A stretch of 64,000 nt of DNA from Aphrophora alni. Its lineage: Eukaryota > Arthropoda > Insecta > Hemiptera > Aphrophoridae. The notes beneath the pieces are model-generated. The model had not been told where the DNA came from. It did not search any database and worked only from the letters and a program-made list of their open reading frames with translations. Made by a program: the position numbers and the translations under genes. Numbering within the stretch: the first letter of the stretch is position 1; each line of letters starts with the position of its first letter. This document shows, piece by piece, positions 45,400 to 58,440 of the stretch. The DNA is taken from positions 15,393,660 to 15,457,659 of the forward strand of contig OY740776.1 of assembly GCA_963513935.1 (NCBI GenBank), read 5' to 3'.

Positions 45400-45560
45400 C
45401 GTTTTAACGACCTCAGCAGAGCGATATTCTGAAGATGGAACGAGTTCCGAAACGCGTCATATAATTATAAAGTGAGTAACTACTTTATTATAAAAAAGTC
45501 ACATAGACGGACATTATTGTTCTTTTATTATATAAAAAAAAGAGTGACTTGGATACAAAC
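45400..45560 (+). mobile_element. Penelope-like terminal repeat region
   Basis: Runs from gacctcagcagagcgatatt through the hammerhead-like motif to gagtgacttggatacaaaca. Parts recur at 42240-42420 (inverted) and 4620-4700. Placement directly 3' of the GIY-YIG remnant supports its identity as the element's terminal repeat. Confidence 0.6.
45429..45458 (+). ncRNA. Hammerhead ribozyme-like motif in Penelope-like terminus
   Basis: CTGAAGA (45429-45435), T, stem-loop GGAA-CGAG-TTCC, GAAA, CGCG, TC (45458). Stem III is the minimal AC/GU pair with a two-base loop; the cleavage triplet is GTC. Flanking sequences gatatt and atataa could pair as an AU-rich stem I with one bulge. Hammerhead motifs are established in Penelope-like elements of many eukaryotes. 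Activity not shown. Confidence 0.65.
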
Positions 45561-45699
45561 ACAATATTATTTTCAAATACGTTATTCATGGTCCTTTTTA
45601 ACTTTTTGGCAACAAATGATCTGAAATATTCTGAGACAATTGATCATATATAGAGGTGACCACTGCACTAAATCTGTTCATAGTATCTTTTAACTATTC
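45561..45699. other. Short spacer without recognised feature
   Basis: AT-rich spacer between the Penelope-like end and the next retrotransposon remnant. Confidence 0.4.
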
Positions 45700-46540
45700 T
45701 GAAATGCTCAGTTACATAATCCTTTCTAATCCCAAATCCACCATAAACTGCATAATTTGAAGTGGATTTAGCGAGGGTAGATCTTCCACTTCTAATTGTT
45801 ATCTTCTTAAAGTTCTTGCACTTTTAATAGCTACCATCTTTTAGTCTATTAGTAAGCGATGAGGGTTTTACCCACCTTCTTTGTACCTACAGGTCGTAAC
45901 ACCCGAGATGTCCTCTGAGTGTCCTATGCCCTGGAAGGGAGCCCGTTTCTAGTCTAACCTATTCTTGCATAGAGTAATGTACATCCTGGATCTCTTACGT
46001 TTGTAATCCTTGACAATCTCCTCGGCTTGTCTCTTCCTCTTAAATGGTTCTGGTCCTACGAATGAGGTCCACCTCCTGGATTGTCTCGTTCGGTTCCCTT
46101 TGGTTTTACTACTACACCGGGTCGTGTAGAAAGGTTTAATGCCCCTTTGCATCGCATTATCGTATTTGGACCTCCTTTATTGCTTTTTGCCCCCCTCCAT
46201 CGCAATATCATCTACATTTTCATTCTCCTCGATTCCCATGTGTCCTGATACCCAGCTACTTTTATACTCCTGTCTAGCTCATTGGGTTTTAGTAGACATT
46301 CCCAAACCATCGCTGAACTGATCATTGAAGAACTCAACGCTTTGATGGAAGTTTGGCTGTCTGACAGAATTGTGATGTTTTCCTCTTGTATCCCCTGTCA
46401 AGTTTCAACTGTACACACCTGTCAATAGCGTAGATTTCCGATTGAAAGATGTTGGAGAATTCGACTATCGCTTCGGAGTACCTGGTAACCTGGCTTCTAG
46501 AACAATTTGTTTTGGTTAGTTTTTATTTGGTTCGCGAGGA
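45700..46540 (-). pseudogene. Non-LTR retrotransposon RNase H region, decayed
   Basis: Minus strand, reading downward from about 46490: EAIVEFSNIFQSEIYAIDRC (active-site Glu context of RNase H), then ILSDSQTSIKAL at 46370-46335 (the SDSQ aspartate), a helical stretch ending VWECLL, and, after a frameshift, VSGHMGIEENENVDDIA (46248-46200), equivalent to the WxxGHxGxxGNxxAD-xA block. Downstream pieces include AMQRGIKPFY and FVGPEPF (46152-46030), then a diverged cysteine-poor tail. All four RNase H acidic positions can be placed but lie in at least three frames. Elements of the I and related clades carry RNase H after RT; no RT was seen upstream within reach. Different from the R1-like copy at 2490-3640, which shows no RNase H. 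Confidence 0.75.
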
Positions 46541-46932
46541 GGTGAGAGGTACTTTCATATTTTTTCCCACCCGTAGGGAATTCCAACAGCTGGGAGTTCA
46601 CTTATCATTGAGTTCTACTTGAGAAATTAAGAGTTGCATGAAGTTAGACAATACCTAAATGGAAACCTTTCATGGAAAGAGCGTTATACAAATTAAAAAG
46701 TGATACAACTTTCCAAAGATGGTCGAACGCTTAATACACTTTTTTACGCCTAGTAGGCTTTTTACTCTCTCAACTTGAGTGTTTGTCATTTTTCGCTGAT
46801 TCCAATTTTAAAACGTCTAGAAAGGGAGTCACTTTGCTCTAAAGAAAATTTCAATTAACGTTGAATACATTCGTTCACGTCATTAAATGTATATTTAAGA
46901 GAAAAAGTTTCAATATGTTATTTAAAGAGTTG
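46541..46932. other. Sequence without recognised gene
   Basis: No supported feature. Confidence 0.45.
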
Positions 46933-47476
46933 TAATTTAGTGGGTTCAGTTCAGAATGCGCTAGAGTTGGAGTAATTGGAGCGAGTGATAGTGAAGTACC
47001 AGTAGGGGCCGTTGGATGGCAGCACAGAGCCTCTTATTTCTGAACCTTACCATGGTGATGACTTGTCTACATTGTATGAAAACTTACCTACCAACGAATG
47101 ACACTCTCTGCTGTACATGATTTCTTACAGGAGGTCGCCATAATTTTTTACCTCGGAAAAACAAACCTCGCAAATACTGCAGACGAAGTAAGCGTAACGA
47201 CAAGTAATTTAGTGGGTTCAGTTCAGAATGCGCTAGAGTTGGAGTAATTGGAGCGAGTGATAGTGAAGTACCAGTAGGGGCCGTTGGATGGCAGCACAGA
47301 GCCTCTTATTTCTGAACCTTACCATGGTGATGACTTGTCTACATTGTATGAAAACTTACCTACCAACGAATGACACTCTCTGCTGTACATGATTTCTTAC
47401 AGGAGGTCGCCATAATTTTTTACCTCGGAAAAACAAACCTCGCAAATACTGCAGACGAAGTAAGCGTAACGACAAG
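46933..47476 (+). repeat. Exact 272-bp tandem duplication
   Basis: Copy 1 (46933-47204) and copy 2 (47205-47476) appear identical by eye, from taatttagtgggttcagttc to gcgtaacgacaag. The unit is less AT-rich than the flanks and contains ttgatttcttacag-like sequence (catgatttcttacaggagg), which resembles a splice acceptor. The 74-codon frame from 47370 starts in copy 2. Origin unknown: recent duplication, or an assembly artefact. Confidence 0.9.
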
Positions 47477-48555
47477 TTATTGTATAATCTGTTTAAATAA
47501 CAATGTGATAAATTACACTAGATTACGTTTTGTACATTTAAAGTGTAAAAACAATAGTGTTCTAACAACTAATAATTTATGTTTTCTCACGTAAGCTTAT
47601 TTGTAGTTTTGAAGATATTTTAAACAATATAGTTTAACTCAAAGGTCAAATTTGATTGTTCTTTGGAATTTTCAAAACGTTGAAGGTCGTGGGAAAGCTC
47701 TTTTGTGTGTTTAATAACGAAGAATTAGCTTTTCAGTTGTTAACAGAAATCTCGGTTATGTAACTTTACAAATAATCTTATAATGTTTATATTTGTGTTA
47801 ACGGTTTTCCAGATATATGGGATCAACAAAGTCAAATGTACGATATTTTAAATAAATTATTTTTAAGTTTCCACTAAACGGAAGTATAGTGTAAGTTTAC
47901 AAAATTACGGTCTCCGTTTTTCGACTGAGGTTTACGTTTCTCGACATCGGGAAACCGAAAAAAAGTTGCCATCCGTTCGTCTTCGTTGTCTGTAAGCAAA
48001 AATTAAAAACATTAAATTTGTTGAAATTCTGAAAAATCGAATTAAAAATATCAAAACTAAACAGTTTTTTGTTTAATATTTCGTTTGTTGTTCAACTTAC
48101 AACACTCTACAGTAAACTAAATACAAATTTGTAAATTTCAATCTAATGGTGCCAACAATAAGATACAGTGAAGTTATTGTCAAAAATATAATTTCGAACA
48201 CTTATGTTTAAGAAAATCATATTTTCATATGCTTAGAAGATTCGACAGTGCTGAGTGACCTACAGGAGGGTAGATAGTGGAGGCACGTTTACAGCTTCCA
48301 GATCCATCAGATCTGAGATGCTCGAGTAAAGCGAGAATTTTTAACATAGAAGCTGTCAGGGCCTCCCAACCTCTATTTATAAGGTCTGCTTGTATTAAAT
48401 TGTACGTTGGGCTGGGTAATTACCATGATGAACCACATCAACTTGTTTTCTGATATAAGTTGACATTTCTGATATTTAAATTGCCAAATTTGTTCAAATA
48501 TACTAAGTATATAGCGACGGTATGTACTTGATTCCCAAAATGTATCTCAACTGAA
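47477..48555. other. Sequence without recognised gene
   Basis: AT-rich. A less AT-rich patch at 48250-48420 (gtgaggcacg..., ctgacagg) has the short word tctgcttgtatt in common with family C but no longer alignment was evident. Confidence 0.4.
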
Positions 48556-48559
48556 TGCA

Positions 48560-48890
48560 AGAAATAGAAGCTAAAGTGCAAAAACATTGCACAAACTTTC
48601 TCACATGAATCGGATCTAATCATCACCAAAAATGCCATTTCTGTAGTTGTTAAAAACTTGAAAATGAATCATGGAAAACTGTCTTTGAAAAAATGTTTAA
48701 ATAAAGGCCTAAATTTGAAACTCTTGTGACATAAACGCATCCGTGAATCGTATTTGATTAAAATCAAGTTTTTAATAACGGCGGTTTTAACACGTGTTTG
48801 AATCATTAATTTTCACATTTCACTAAAATTTTAACGAAATCCGTACAGCCGATATTGAGAAATTACGTATTTTATAACAACCTCACAATC
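48560..48890 (+). repeat. Dispersed repeat family A, copy 3
   Basis: Runs from gtgcaaaaacattgcacaaa through ctttctcacatgaatc, gacataaacgcatccgtg and cacatttcactaaaatttta to attgagaaattacgtatttt. Clearly related to 29370-29700 and 41870-42235. Confidence 0.65.
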
Positions 48891-49290
48891 CGATTTTTTT
48901 GGAGAAATGACGACAAATGCGTTTTCTTCGCGTCATTAGAGGCTAAATGACTTTCACTAAATGGCATTTTTCTTCACTTGAGAAAAATTTGATCAAAAAC
49001 GTTTGTACCGATTTTGAGAAAAAGGTAATATATTTCCCCCCCCCCTTTGTTTCTTTCAAACAAAGAAAAGAAAAAATTACGATTTTCTCAAAATTTACGA
49101 TTTTTTATTTTGTGTTTTTTCTTACGACAGCTACCCCTAATTTTGTTATATAAAAAAAAATAAAAACTATGCCTGAGATGTGGCCAAAATATGCCCACAC
49201 ACCACATTTGAATAAAATAAGTGGACACGTTTGTGCTGTAGAACACTGCACATACTACAGACAGACATCATTCCAAAAACCACTTTTCTG
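48891..49290 (-). repeat. Dispersed repeat family B, copy 3
   Basis: Directly continuous with family A here. The copy shares ggagaaatgacgac, cattagaggctaaatg, accgattttgagaaa, ttacgattttctcaaaa, gatgtggccaaaatatgccc and gtagaacactgcac with 16281-16555. The A and B segments adjoining in this copy suggest they are parts of one longer element. Confidence 0.6.
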
Positions 49291-49699
49291 ACAGCCTATC
49301 CGCAAAAAAATAAGATTTTTTTTACCTATTATGTAGGAAAGAAAAAAATGTATTCATTTCCACCAATATACATTAGCATTGAAGCAAAAAAACACTGCTG
49401 GTATGCTCCGTCCCTTTGTGGTTATTGTCTCTGGTTTATCTAATATTGTAATCTCTTTGCAATCACCTGTGCATGCTTGTTGTTAGTATTGTTATAGTAA
49501 CGAACTCTGTGATTAGTAAGGCATTGCAACGGCTTTGTCATTCAATTCATCGACAAGTACTGACATGTATGTGTTGCAGTTTTTTTGTTAGATTTGTGTT
49601 TTAACGATTTGTAGGTCTTCAGAGTAAGGTTTTAGTGAAAGTGTTAAGTGACAGTGTATTGTTTTTATGTTGTCCTGATTCGTGTATGGCTATTCTTTT
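49291..49699. other. Sequence without recognised gene; possible splice donor at its edge
   Basis: 49440-49715 has mixed composition with ttttagtgaaagtgttaagt and ends caagaaaaag followed by gtaagaaaaac, a good match to a splice-donor context. There is no coding frame to support an exon. Could be a 5' untranslated exon; weak. Confidence 0.25.
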
Positions 49700-51170
49700 A
49701 TGTCTTCAAGAAAAAGGTAAGAAAAACTAACATAACCTACAATATTTTAACTTTATCCTAGAAAGATTAGTTTGTTTAAAATGATTAAGTTTGGTAAATG
49801 ATAGCAATAGTGATTGATTACAAAAAATATATTTATATGCTTGTGTTTTGTTTTAAATATGTTACAAACATATCTAAAATGTTTTGACTTTGAAAAATAT
49901 TTGCTTTTAGGCGAAATTCAATCAGATCAAGGTGTGTTTGATTCGTGTATCTGCCAATTTACTTATATTGTTATAAAGAATAGTTAACATAACCTAAAAT
50001 GTTCTAACAGATCTAAGTAAACCTACTCTTGTTAAATGTTTTGTAAAATCGTAGAAAAAACTAACTTAACCTAAAATATTCTTGTACCTCGTAGGCTTAG
50101 ATTTTTTAATTTTAAGTTTGTTAAATGACAAAAACACTGAGAGATTACAAAAAATATATCTGTTTTTAATATGTTACCATTAGTTACAGTCATATTTTAA
50201 AATGTTTTCTTTTTGCTAAATATTATTTGTTTTTTTACTGTAAATTTAACCAAATCAACACATTTTGTTTCTTGTATCTGCCTATTAGCCTTATATTGTT
50301 TTAAATAAATTTAACATAACCTAAAATGTTCTAACCTGATTCTAAGTAAGCCTATTCATGTTAACTGTTTTGAAAAATCGTAAAGAAAACTAACTTAACC
50401 TAAAATATTCTTGATTTTTGTAGGCTTAGATTTTTTATCTTTTTTATATATTTTTATCATTTCAGTTATACTTTAAAATGTTTAGACTGTGCAAAATATA
50501 ATTTTCTTTTAGGCGTCAGTTAAGATGTTTCTAATTCGTATTTTTGCTTATTCCCCTTTGAAAATGAACATAACCTTAAATGTTCTAACCTGATCTTAGA
50601 GCTAGGCTTTTGAAAAAGTAAACGTTTTTAGTTCGGTAAATGTCAACAACCACCAAAGGTTCACAAATGTTTATATATTTGTTCTTAATAATATGTTATT
50701 ATTAATTTCGGTTATACTTTGAAATGTTTAGATTGTGCAAAATATAATTTTCTTTTAGGCGTCAATTAAGATATTTGTAATTCGTTTTCTTGCTTATTCG
50801 CCTTTGAAAAATGAACATAACCTTAAATGTTCTAACCTGATCTTAGAGCTAGGCTTTTGAAAAAGTAAACGTTTTTAGTTCGGTAAATGTCAACAACCAC
50901 CAAAGGTTCACAAATGTTTATATATTTGTTCTTAATAACATGTTATTATTAATTTCGGTTATACTTTGAAATGTTTAGATTGTGCAAAATATAGTTTTCT
51001 ATAGGCGTCAATTTTAGATATTTGTAGGCCTAATTCGTTTTCTTGTTTTTTTGCTTTAGAAAAATGAACATAACCTTAAAAGTTCTAACGTGAACTAAGT
51101 AGGCCTAGATAGGCTTCTGAAAAAAAAAAAAAAAAAAAACAAATGTCGACAACAATCGAGGTTCGCAATC
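49700..51170 (+). repeat. Diverged tandem repeat, about 247-310 bp unit
   Basis: The phrase aacataacct-aaatgttctaac recurs at about 49730, 49986, 50307, 50568, 50815 and 51068. The last three units are closest (247 and 253 bp apart) and share gtaaacgtttttagttcggt, aaatgtcaacaaccaccaaa, ggttcacaaatgtttatata and ttcttttaggcgtcaatt. The word tttcttttaggcg looks like a splice acceptor repeated in each unit, but no exon follows. Confidence 0.8.
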
Positions 51171-51869
51171 ACAAGTATTACAGGTAATTATGCATTGAAG
51201 CTCATCCTAGATTGTAGTCGCTAAAACTCATGTAAGCTTAAACTATTCAACTTGTTTGTCATTAATCAGATATTTTTTAACAATTTTCAAGTCTCATAAT
51301 CCTTTTAATATTGAAGAAACTGGCAATTTTTGACAAAAGGAATTAAGGTTTATTTGGGGAATGACGAATGTGTACAATAACAACGTGAGTGAAGTTTGTG
51401 ACTGCTTTACGAATCTTTAAATATCATATGTCTTTAGATTTTATATGTGCCTTCTGGTGATAAAATACTACTTTTTGGCGAGAAATTTTTACCTGTCCTC
51501 CAAAAATTGCGAATGGGGAACTTAATAATCTTAAATTGAAAGTCCCATCGAGTGACTCATCGAATATAGGCAGAGAAAATTTTAAAAAACCATTTTTGAA
51601 CCCGGAAAATATTTACATTTCACCTAACGTAACTTTCTCCCTACAACACATATCAGAGAAAGCAGCGAGCGTGTGTTATACTCATAACATTTTGTCTGTA
51701 TTTCTGTCGGAGTCAGCGCCGACAACACGAACTGGTCTTGACGTATAACAGACATATAAGGAGATACCCGTGCATTGGCTCGAGTTAAAAGAGGTGTGAA
51801 CGTGTTATGGTTACATCGCAGATGTTAAAGTGATTTGCGTTAAAAAAAAGTCGTGATGAGCATGAAAAA
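51171..51869. other. Sequence without recognised gene
   Basis: A 70-codon plus frame at 51536-51748 (no good start context) has no recognised domain. Otherwise nothing seen. Confidence 0.4.
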
Positions 51870-54800
51870 ATGTCAGTTTAAAATACCCTACAGACAAAGC
51901 CCTACATAATAAACAAGATAAAACATATGACAACGCAGTGATAAAGACATTACAATAATATGAAACAATACATATAAATAGAATGGATAGATAATAGAAT
52001 ATGTAAATAAACACAATCAATACATATAATAAACAATGAAGCAACACAAAACCACACAAAACAAAACATAGCCCTACATAATAAACAAGGTAAAACAAAT
52101 GAAAAAGCAGCAATAAAGACATTACAATAATATGAAACAATACATATAAATAGAATGGATAGATAATAGAATATGTAAATAAACACAATCAGATACATAT
52201 AATAAACAGTGAAGCAACACAAAACCACACAAACAAAACACAGCCCTACATAATAAACAAGGTAAAACAAATGAAAAAGCAGCAATAAAGACATTACAAT
52301 AATATGAAACAATACATATAAATAGAATGGATAGATAATAGAATATGTAAATAAACACAATCAATACATATAATAAACAATGAAGCAACACAAAACCACA
52401 CAAAACAATTACATAGCCCAACATAATAAACAAGATAAAACATATGACAACGCAGCGATAAAGACATTACAATAATATGAAACAATACATATAAATAGAA
52501 TGGATAGATAATAGAATATGTAAATAAACGCAATCAAATACATATAATAAACAGGGAAGCAACACAAAACCACACAAACAAAACACAGCCCTACATAATA
52601 AACAAGATAAAACATATGACAACCCAGCTACAGAGACATTACAATAATATGAAACAATACATATAAATAGAATGGATAGATAATAGAATATGTAAATAAA
52701 CGCAATCAAATACATATAATAAACAGGGAAGCAACACAAAACCACACAAACAAAACATAGCCCTACATAATAAACAAGATAAAACATATGACAACCCAGC
52801 TACAGAGACATTACAATAATATGAAACAATACATATAAATAGAATGGATAGATAATAGAATATGTAAATAAACACAATCAGATACATATAATAAACAGTG
52901 AAGCAACACAAAACCACACAAACAAAACACAGCCCTACATAATAAACAAGGTAAAACAAATGAAAAAGCAGCAATAAAGACATTACAATAATATGAAACA
53001 ATACATATAAATAGAATGGATAGATAATAGAATATGTAAATAAACACAATCAGATACATATAATAAACAGGGAAGCAACACAAAACCACACAAACAAAAC
53101 ACAGCCCTACATAATAAACAAGGTAAAACAAATGAAAAAGCAGCAATAAAGACATTACAATAATATGAAACAATACATATAAATAGAATGGATAGATAAT
53201 AGAATATGTAAATAAACACAATCAGATACATATAATAAACAGTGAAGCAACACAAAACCACACAAACAAAACACAGCCCTACATAATAAACAAGGTAAAA
53301 CAAATGAAAAAGCAGCAATAAAGACATTACAATAATATGAAACAATACATATAAATAGAATGGATAGATAATAAAATATGTAAATAAACACAATCAAATA
53401 CATATAATAAACAGGGAAGCAACACAAAACCACACAAACAAAACACAGCCCTACATAATAAACAGGATAAAAAATATGACAACGCAACGACAAAAACGTT
53501 ACAATAATATGAAACAATACATATAAATAGAATGGATAGATAATAGAATATGTAAATAAACACAATCAAATACATATAATAAACAGTGAAGCAACACAAA
53601 ACCACACAAAACAAAACATAGCCCTACATAATAAACAAGATAAAACATATAACAACGCAGCGATAAAGACATTACAATAATATGAAACAATACATATAAA
53701 TAGAATGGATAGATAATAGAATATGTAAATAAACACAATCAAATACATATAATAAACAGGGAAGCAACACAAAACCACACAAACAAAACACAGCCCTACA
53801 TAATAAACAAGGTAAAACAAATGAAAAAGCAGCAATAAAGACATTACAATAATATGAAACAATACATATAAATAGAATGGATAGATAATAGAATATGTAA
53901 ATAAACACAATCAATACATATAATAAACAGTGAAGCAACACAAAACCACACAAACAAAACACAGCCCTACATAATAAACAAGGTAAAACAAATGAAAAAG
54001 CAGCAAGAAAGACATTACAATAATATGAAACAATACATATAAATAGAATGGATAGATAATAGAATATGTAAATAAACACAATCAAATACATATAATAAAC
54101 AGTGAAGCAACACAAAACCACACAAAACAAAACACAGCCCTACATAATAAACAAGGTAAAACAAATGAAAAAGCAGCAATAAAGACATTACAATAATATG
54201 AAACAATACATATAAATAGAATGGATAGATAATAGAATATGTAAATAAACACAATCAGATACATATAATAAACAGTGAAGCAACACAAAACCACAGATAA
54301 CAAAACATAGCCCTACATAATAAACAGGATAAAAAATATGACAACGCAACGACAAAAACGTTACAATAATATGAAACAATACATATAAATAGAATGGATA
54401 GATAATAGAATATGTAAATAAACACTATCAATACATATAATAAACAGTGAAGCAACACAAAACCACACAAAACAAAACACAGCCCTACATAATAAACAAG
54501 GTAAAACAAATGAAAAAGCAGCAATAAAGACATTACAATAATATGAAACAATACATATAAATAGAATGGATAGATAATAGAATATGTAAATAAACACAAT
54601 CAGATACATATAATAAACAGTGAAGCAACACAAAACCACAGATAACAAAACATAGCCCTACATAATAAACAGGATAAAAAATATGACAACGCAACGACAA
54701 AAACGTTACAATAATATGAAACAATACATATAAATAGAATGGATAGATAATAGAATATGTAAATAAACACTATCAATACATATAATAAACAGTGAAGCAA

Positions 54801-57800
54801 CACAAAACCACACAAAACAAAACACAGCCCTACATAATAAACAAGGTAAAACAAATGAAAAAGCAGCAATAAAGACATTACAATAATATGAAACAATACA
54901 TATAAATAGAATGGATAGATAATAGAATATGTAAATAAACACAATCAGATACATATAATAAACAGTGAAGCAACACAAAACCACAGATAACAAAACATAG
55001 CCCTACATAATAAACAGGATAAAAAATATGACAACGCAACGACAAAAACGTTACAATAATATGAAACAATACATATAAATAGAATGGATAGATAATAGAA
55101 TATGTAAATAAACACTATCAATACATATAATAAACAATGAAGCAACACAAAACCACACAAAACAAAACATAGCCCTACATAATAAACAAGATAAAACATA
55201 TAACAACGCAGCGATAAAGACATTACAATAATATGAAACAATACATATAAATAGAATGGATAGATATAGAATATGTAAATAAACACAATCAATACATATA
55301 ATAAACAGTGAAGCAACACAAAACCACACAAAACAAAACACAGCCCTACATAATAAACAAGGTAAAACAAATGAAAAAGCAGCAATAAAGACATTACAAT
55401 AATATGAAACAAGACATATAAATAGAATGGATAGATAATAGAATATGTAAATAAACACAATCAAATACATATAATAAACAGGGAAGCAACACAAAACCAC
55501 ACAAACAAAACACAGCCCTACATAATAAACAAGGTAAAACAAATGAAAAAGCAGCAATAAAGACATTACAATAATATGAAACAATACATATAAATAGAAT
55601 GGATAGATAATAGAATATGTAAATAAACACAATCAATACATATAATAAACAATGAAGCAACACAAAACCACACAAAACAATTACATAGCCCAACATAATA
55701 AACAAGATAAAACATATGACAACGCAGCGATAAAGACATTACAATAATATGAAACAATACATATAAATAGAATGGATAGATAATAGAATATGTAAATAAA
55801 CGCAATCAAATACATATAATAAACAGGGAAGCAACACAAAACCACACAAACAAAACACAGCCCTACATAATAAACAAGATAAAACATATGACAACCCAGC
55901 TACAGAGACATTACAATAATATGAAACAATACATATAAATAGAATGGATAGATAATAGAATATGTAAATAAACGCAATCAAATACATATAATAAACAGGG
56001 AAGCAACACAAAACCACACAAAACAAAACATAGCCCTACATAATAAACAAGGTAAAACAAATGAAAAAGCAGCAATAAAGACATTACAATAATATGAAAC
56101 AATACATATAAATAGAATGGATAGATAATAGAATATGTAAATAAACACTATCAATACATATAATAAACAGTGAAGCAACACAAAACCACACAAAACAAAA
56201 CACAGCCCTACATAATAAACAAGGTAAAACAAATGAAAAAGCAGCAATAAAGACATTACAATAATATGAAACAATACATATAAATAGAATGGATAGATAA
56301 TAGAATATGTAAATAAACACAATCAGATACATATAATAAACAGTGAAGCAACACAAAACCACAGATAACAAAACATAGCCCTACATAATAAACAGGATAA
56401 AAAATATGACAACGCAACGACAAAAACGTTACAATAATATGAAACAATACATATAAATAGAATGGATAGATAATAGAATATGTAAATAAACACTATCAAT
56501 ACATATAATAAACAATGAAGCAACACAAAACCACACAAAACAAAACATAGCCCTACATAATAAACAAGATAAAACATATAACAACGCAGCGATAAAGACA
56601 TTACAATAATATGAAACAATACATATAAATAGAATGGATAGATATAGAATATGTAAATAAACACAATCAATACATATAATAAACAGTGAAGCAACACAAA
56701 ACCACACAAAACAAAACACAGCCCTACATAATAAACAAGGTAAAACAAATGAAAAAACAGCAATAAAGACATTACAATAATATGAAACAAGACATATAAA
56801 TAGAATGGATAGATAATAGAATATGTAAATAAACACAATCAAATACATATAATAAACAGGGAAGCAACACAAAACCACACAAACAAAACACAGCCCTACA
56901 TAATAAACAAGGTAAAACAAATGAAAAAGCAGCAATAAAGACATTACAATAATATGAAACAATACATATAAATAGAATGGATAGATAATAGAATATGTAA
57001 ATAAACACAATCAAATACATATAATAAACAGGGAAGCAACACAAAACCACACAAACAAAACACAGCCCTACATAATAAACAAGGTAAAACAAATGAAAAA
57101 GCAGCAATAAAGACATTACAATAATATGAAACAATACATATAAATAGAATGGATAGATAATAGAATATGTAAATAAACACAATCAGATACATATAATAAA
57201 CAGTGAAGCAACACAAAACCACAGATAACAAAACATAGCCCTACATAATAAACAGGATAAAAAATATGACAACGCAACGACAAAAACGTTACAATAATAT
57301 GAAACAATACATATAAATAGAATGGATAGATAATAGAATATGTAAATAAACACTATCAATACATATAATAAACAGTGAAGTAACACAAAACCACACAAAA
57401 CAAAACATAGCCCTACATAATAAACAAGGTAAAACATTTGACAACCCAGCTACAGAGACATTACAATGATATGAAACAATACATATAAATAGAATGGATA
57501 GATAATAGAATATGTAAAAAACACAATCAATACATATAATAAACAGTGAAGCAACACAAAACCACACAAAACAAAACATAGCCCTACATAATAAACAAGA
57601 TAAAACATATGACAACCCAGCTACAGAGACATTACAATGATATGAAACAATACATATAAATAGAATGGATAGATAATAGAATATGTAAAAAACACAATCA
57701 ATACATATAATAAACAGTGAAGCAACACAAAACCACACAAAACAAAACATAGCCCTACATAATAAACAAGATAAAACATATAACATCGCAGCGATAAAGA

Positions 57801-58440
57801 CATTTCAATAATATGAAACAATACATATAAATAGAATGGATAGATAATAGAATATGTAAATAAACACTATCAATACATATAATAAACAATGAAGCAACAC
57901 AAAACCACACAAAACAAAACATAGCCCTACATAATAAACAAGATAAAACATATAACATCGCAGCGATAAAGACATTTCAATAATATGAAACAATACATAT
58001 AAATAGAATGGATAGATAATAGAATATGTAAATAAACGCAATCAATACATATAATAAACAATGAAGCAACACAAAACCACACAAAACAAAACATAACCCT
58101 ACATAATAAACAAGATAAAACATATGAAAAGGCAGCGATAAAGACATTACAATAATATGAAACAATACACATAAATAGAATGGATAGATAATAGAATATG
58201 TATATAAACACTATCAATACATTTAATAAACAGTGAAGTAACACAAAACCACACAAAACAAAACATAGCCCTACATAATAAACAAGATAAAACATTTGAC
58301 AACCCAGCTACAGAGACATTACAATAATATGAAACAATACATATAAATAGAATGGATAGATAATAGAATATGTATATAAACACAATCAGATACATATAAT
58401 AAACAGTGAAGTAACACAAAACCACACAAACAAAATTTAC
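51870..58440 (+). repeat. Satellite array, 172-bp unit, strongly strand-asymmetric
   Basis: About 38 head-to-tail units with acattacaataatatgaaac, aatagaatggatagataata, gaagcaacacaaaaccacac and agccctacataataaac. The plus strand is A- and C-rich and almost free of G, so the minus strand is T/G-rich and stays open in several frames. Unit length 172 (not a multiple of three) makes those frames cycle. Resulting minus-strand frames reach 193 codons and read as Cys/Leu/Ile/Tyr-rich hydrophobic chains; I regard them as artefacts. Four variants of one segment (aaagcagcaataaagacatt, aacgcagcgataaagacatt, aacccagctacagagacatt, aacgcaacgacaaaaacgtt) define higher-order blocks: 345 bp (two units) repeated three times at 54255-55290, and a 1378-bp (eight-unit) block at 54945-56322 repeated from 56323. 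Edge units are more diverged. Confidence 0.95.
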
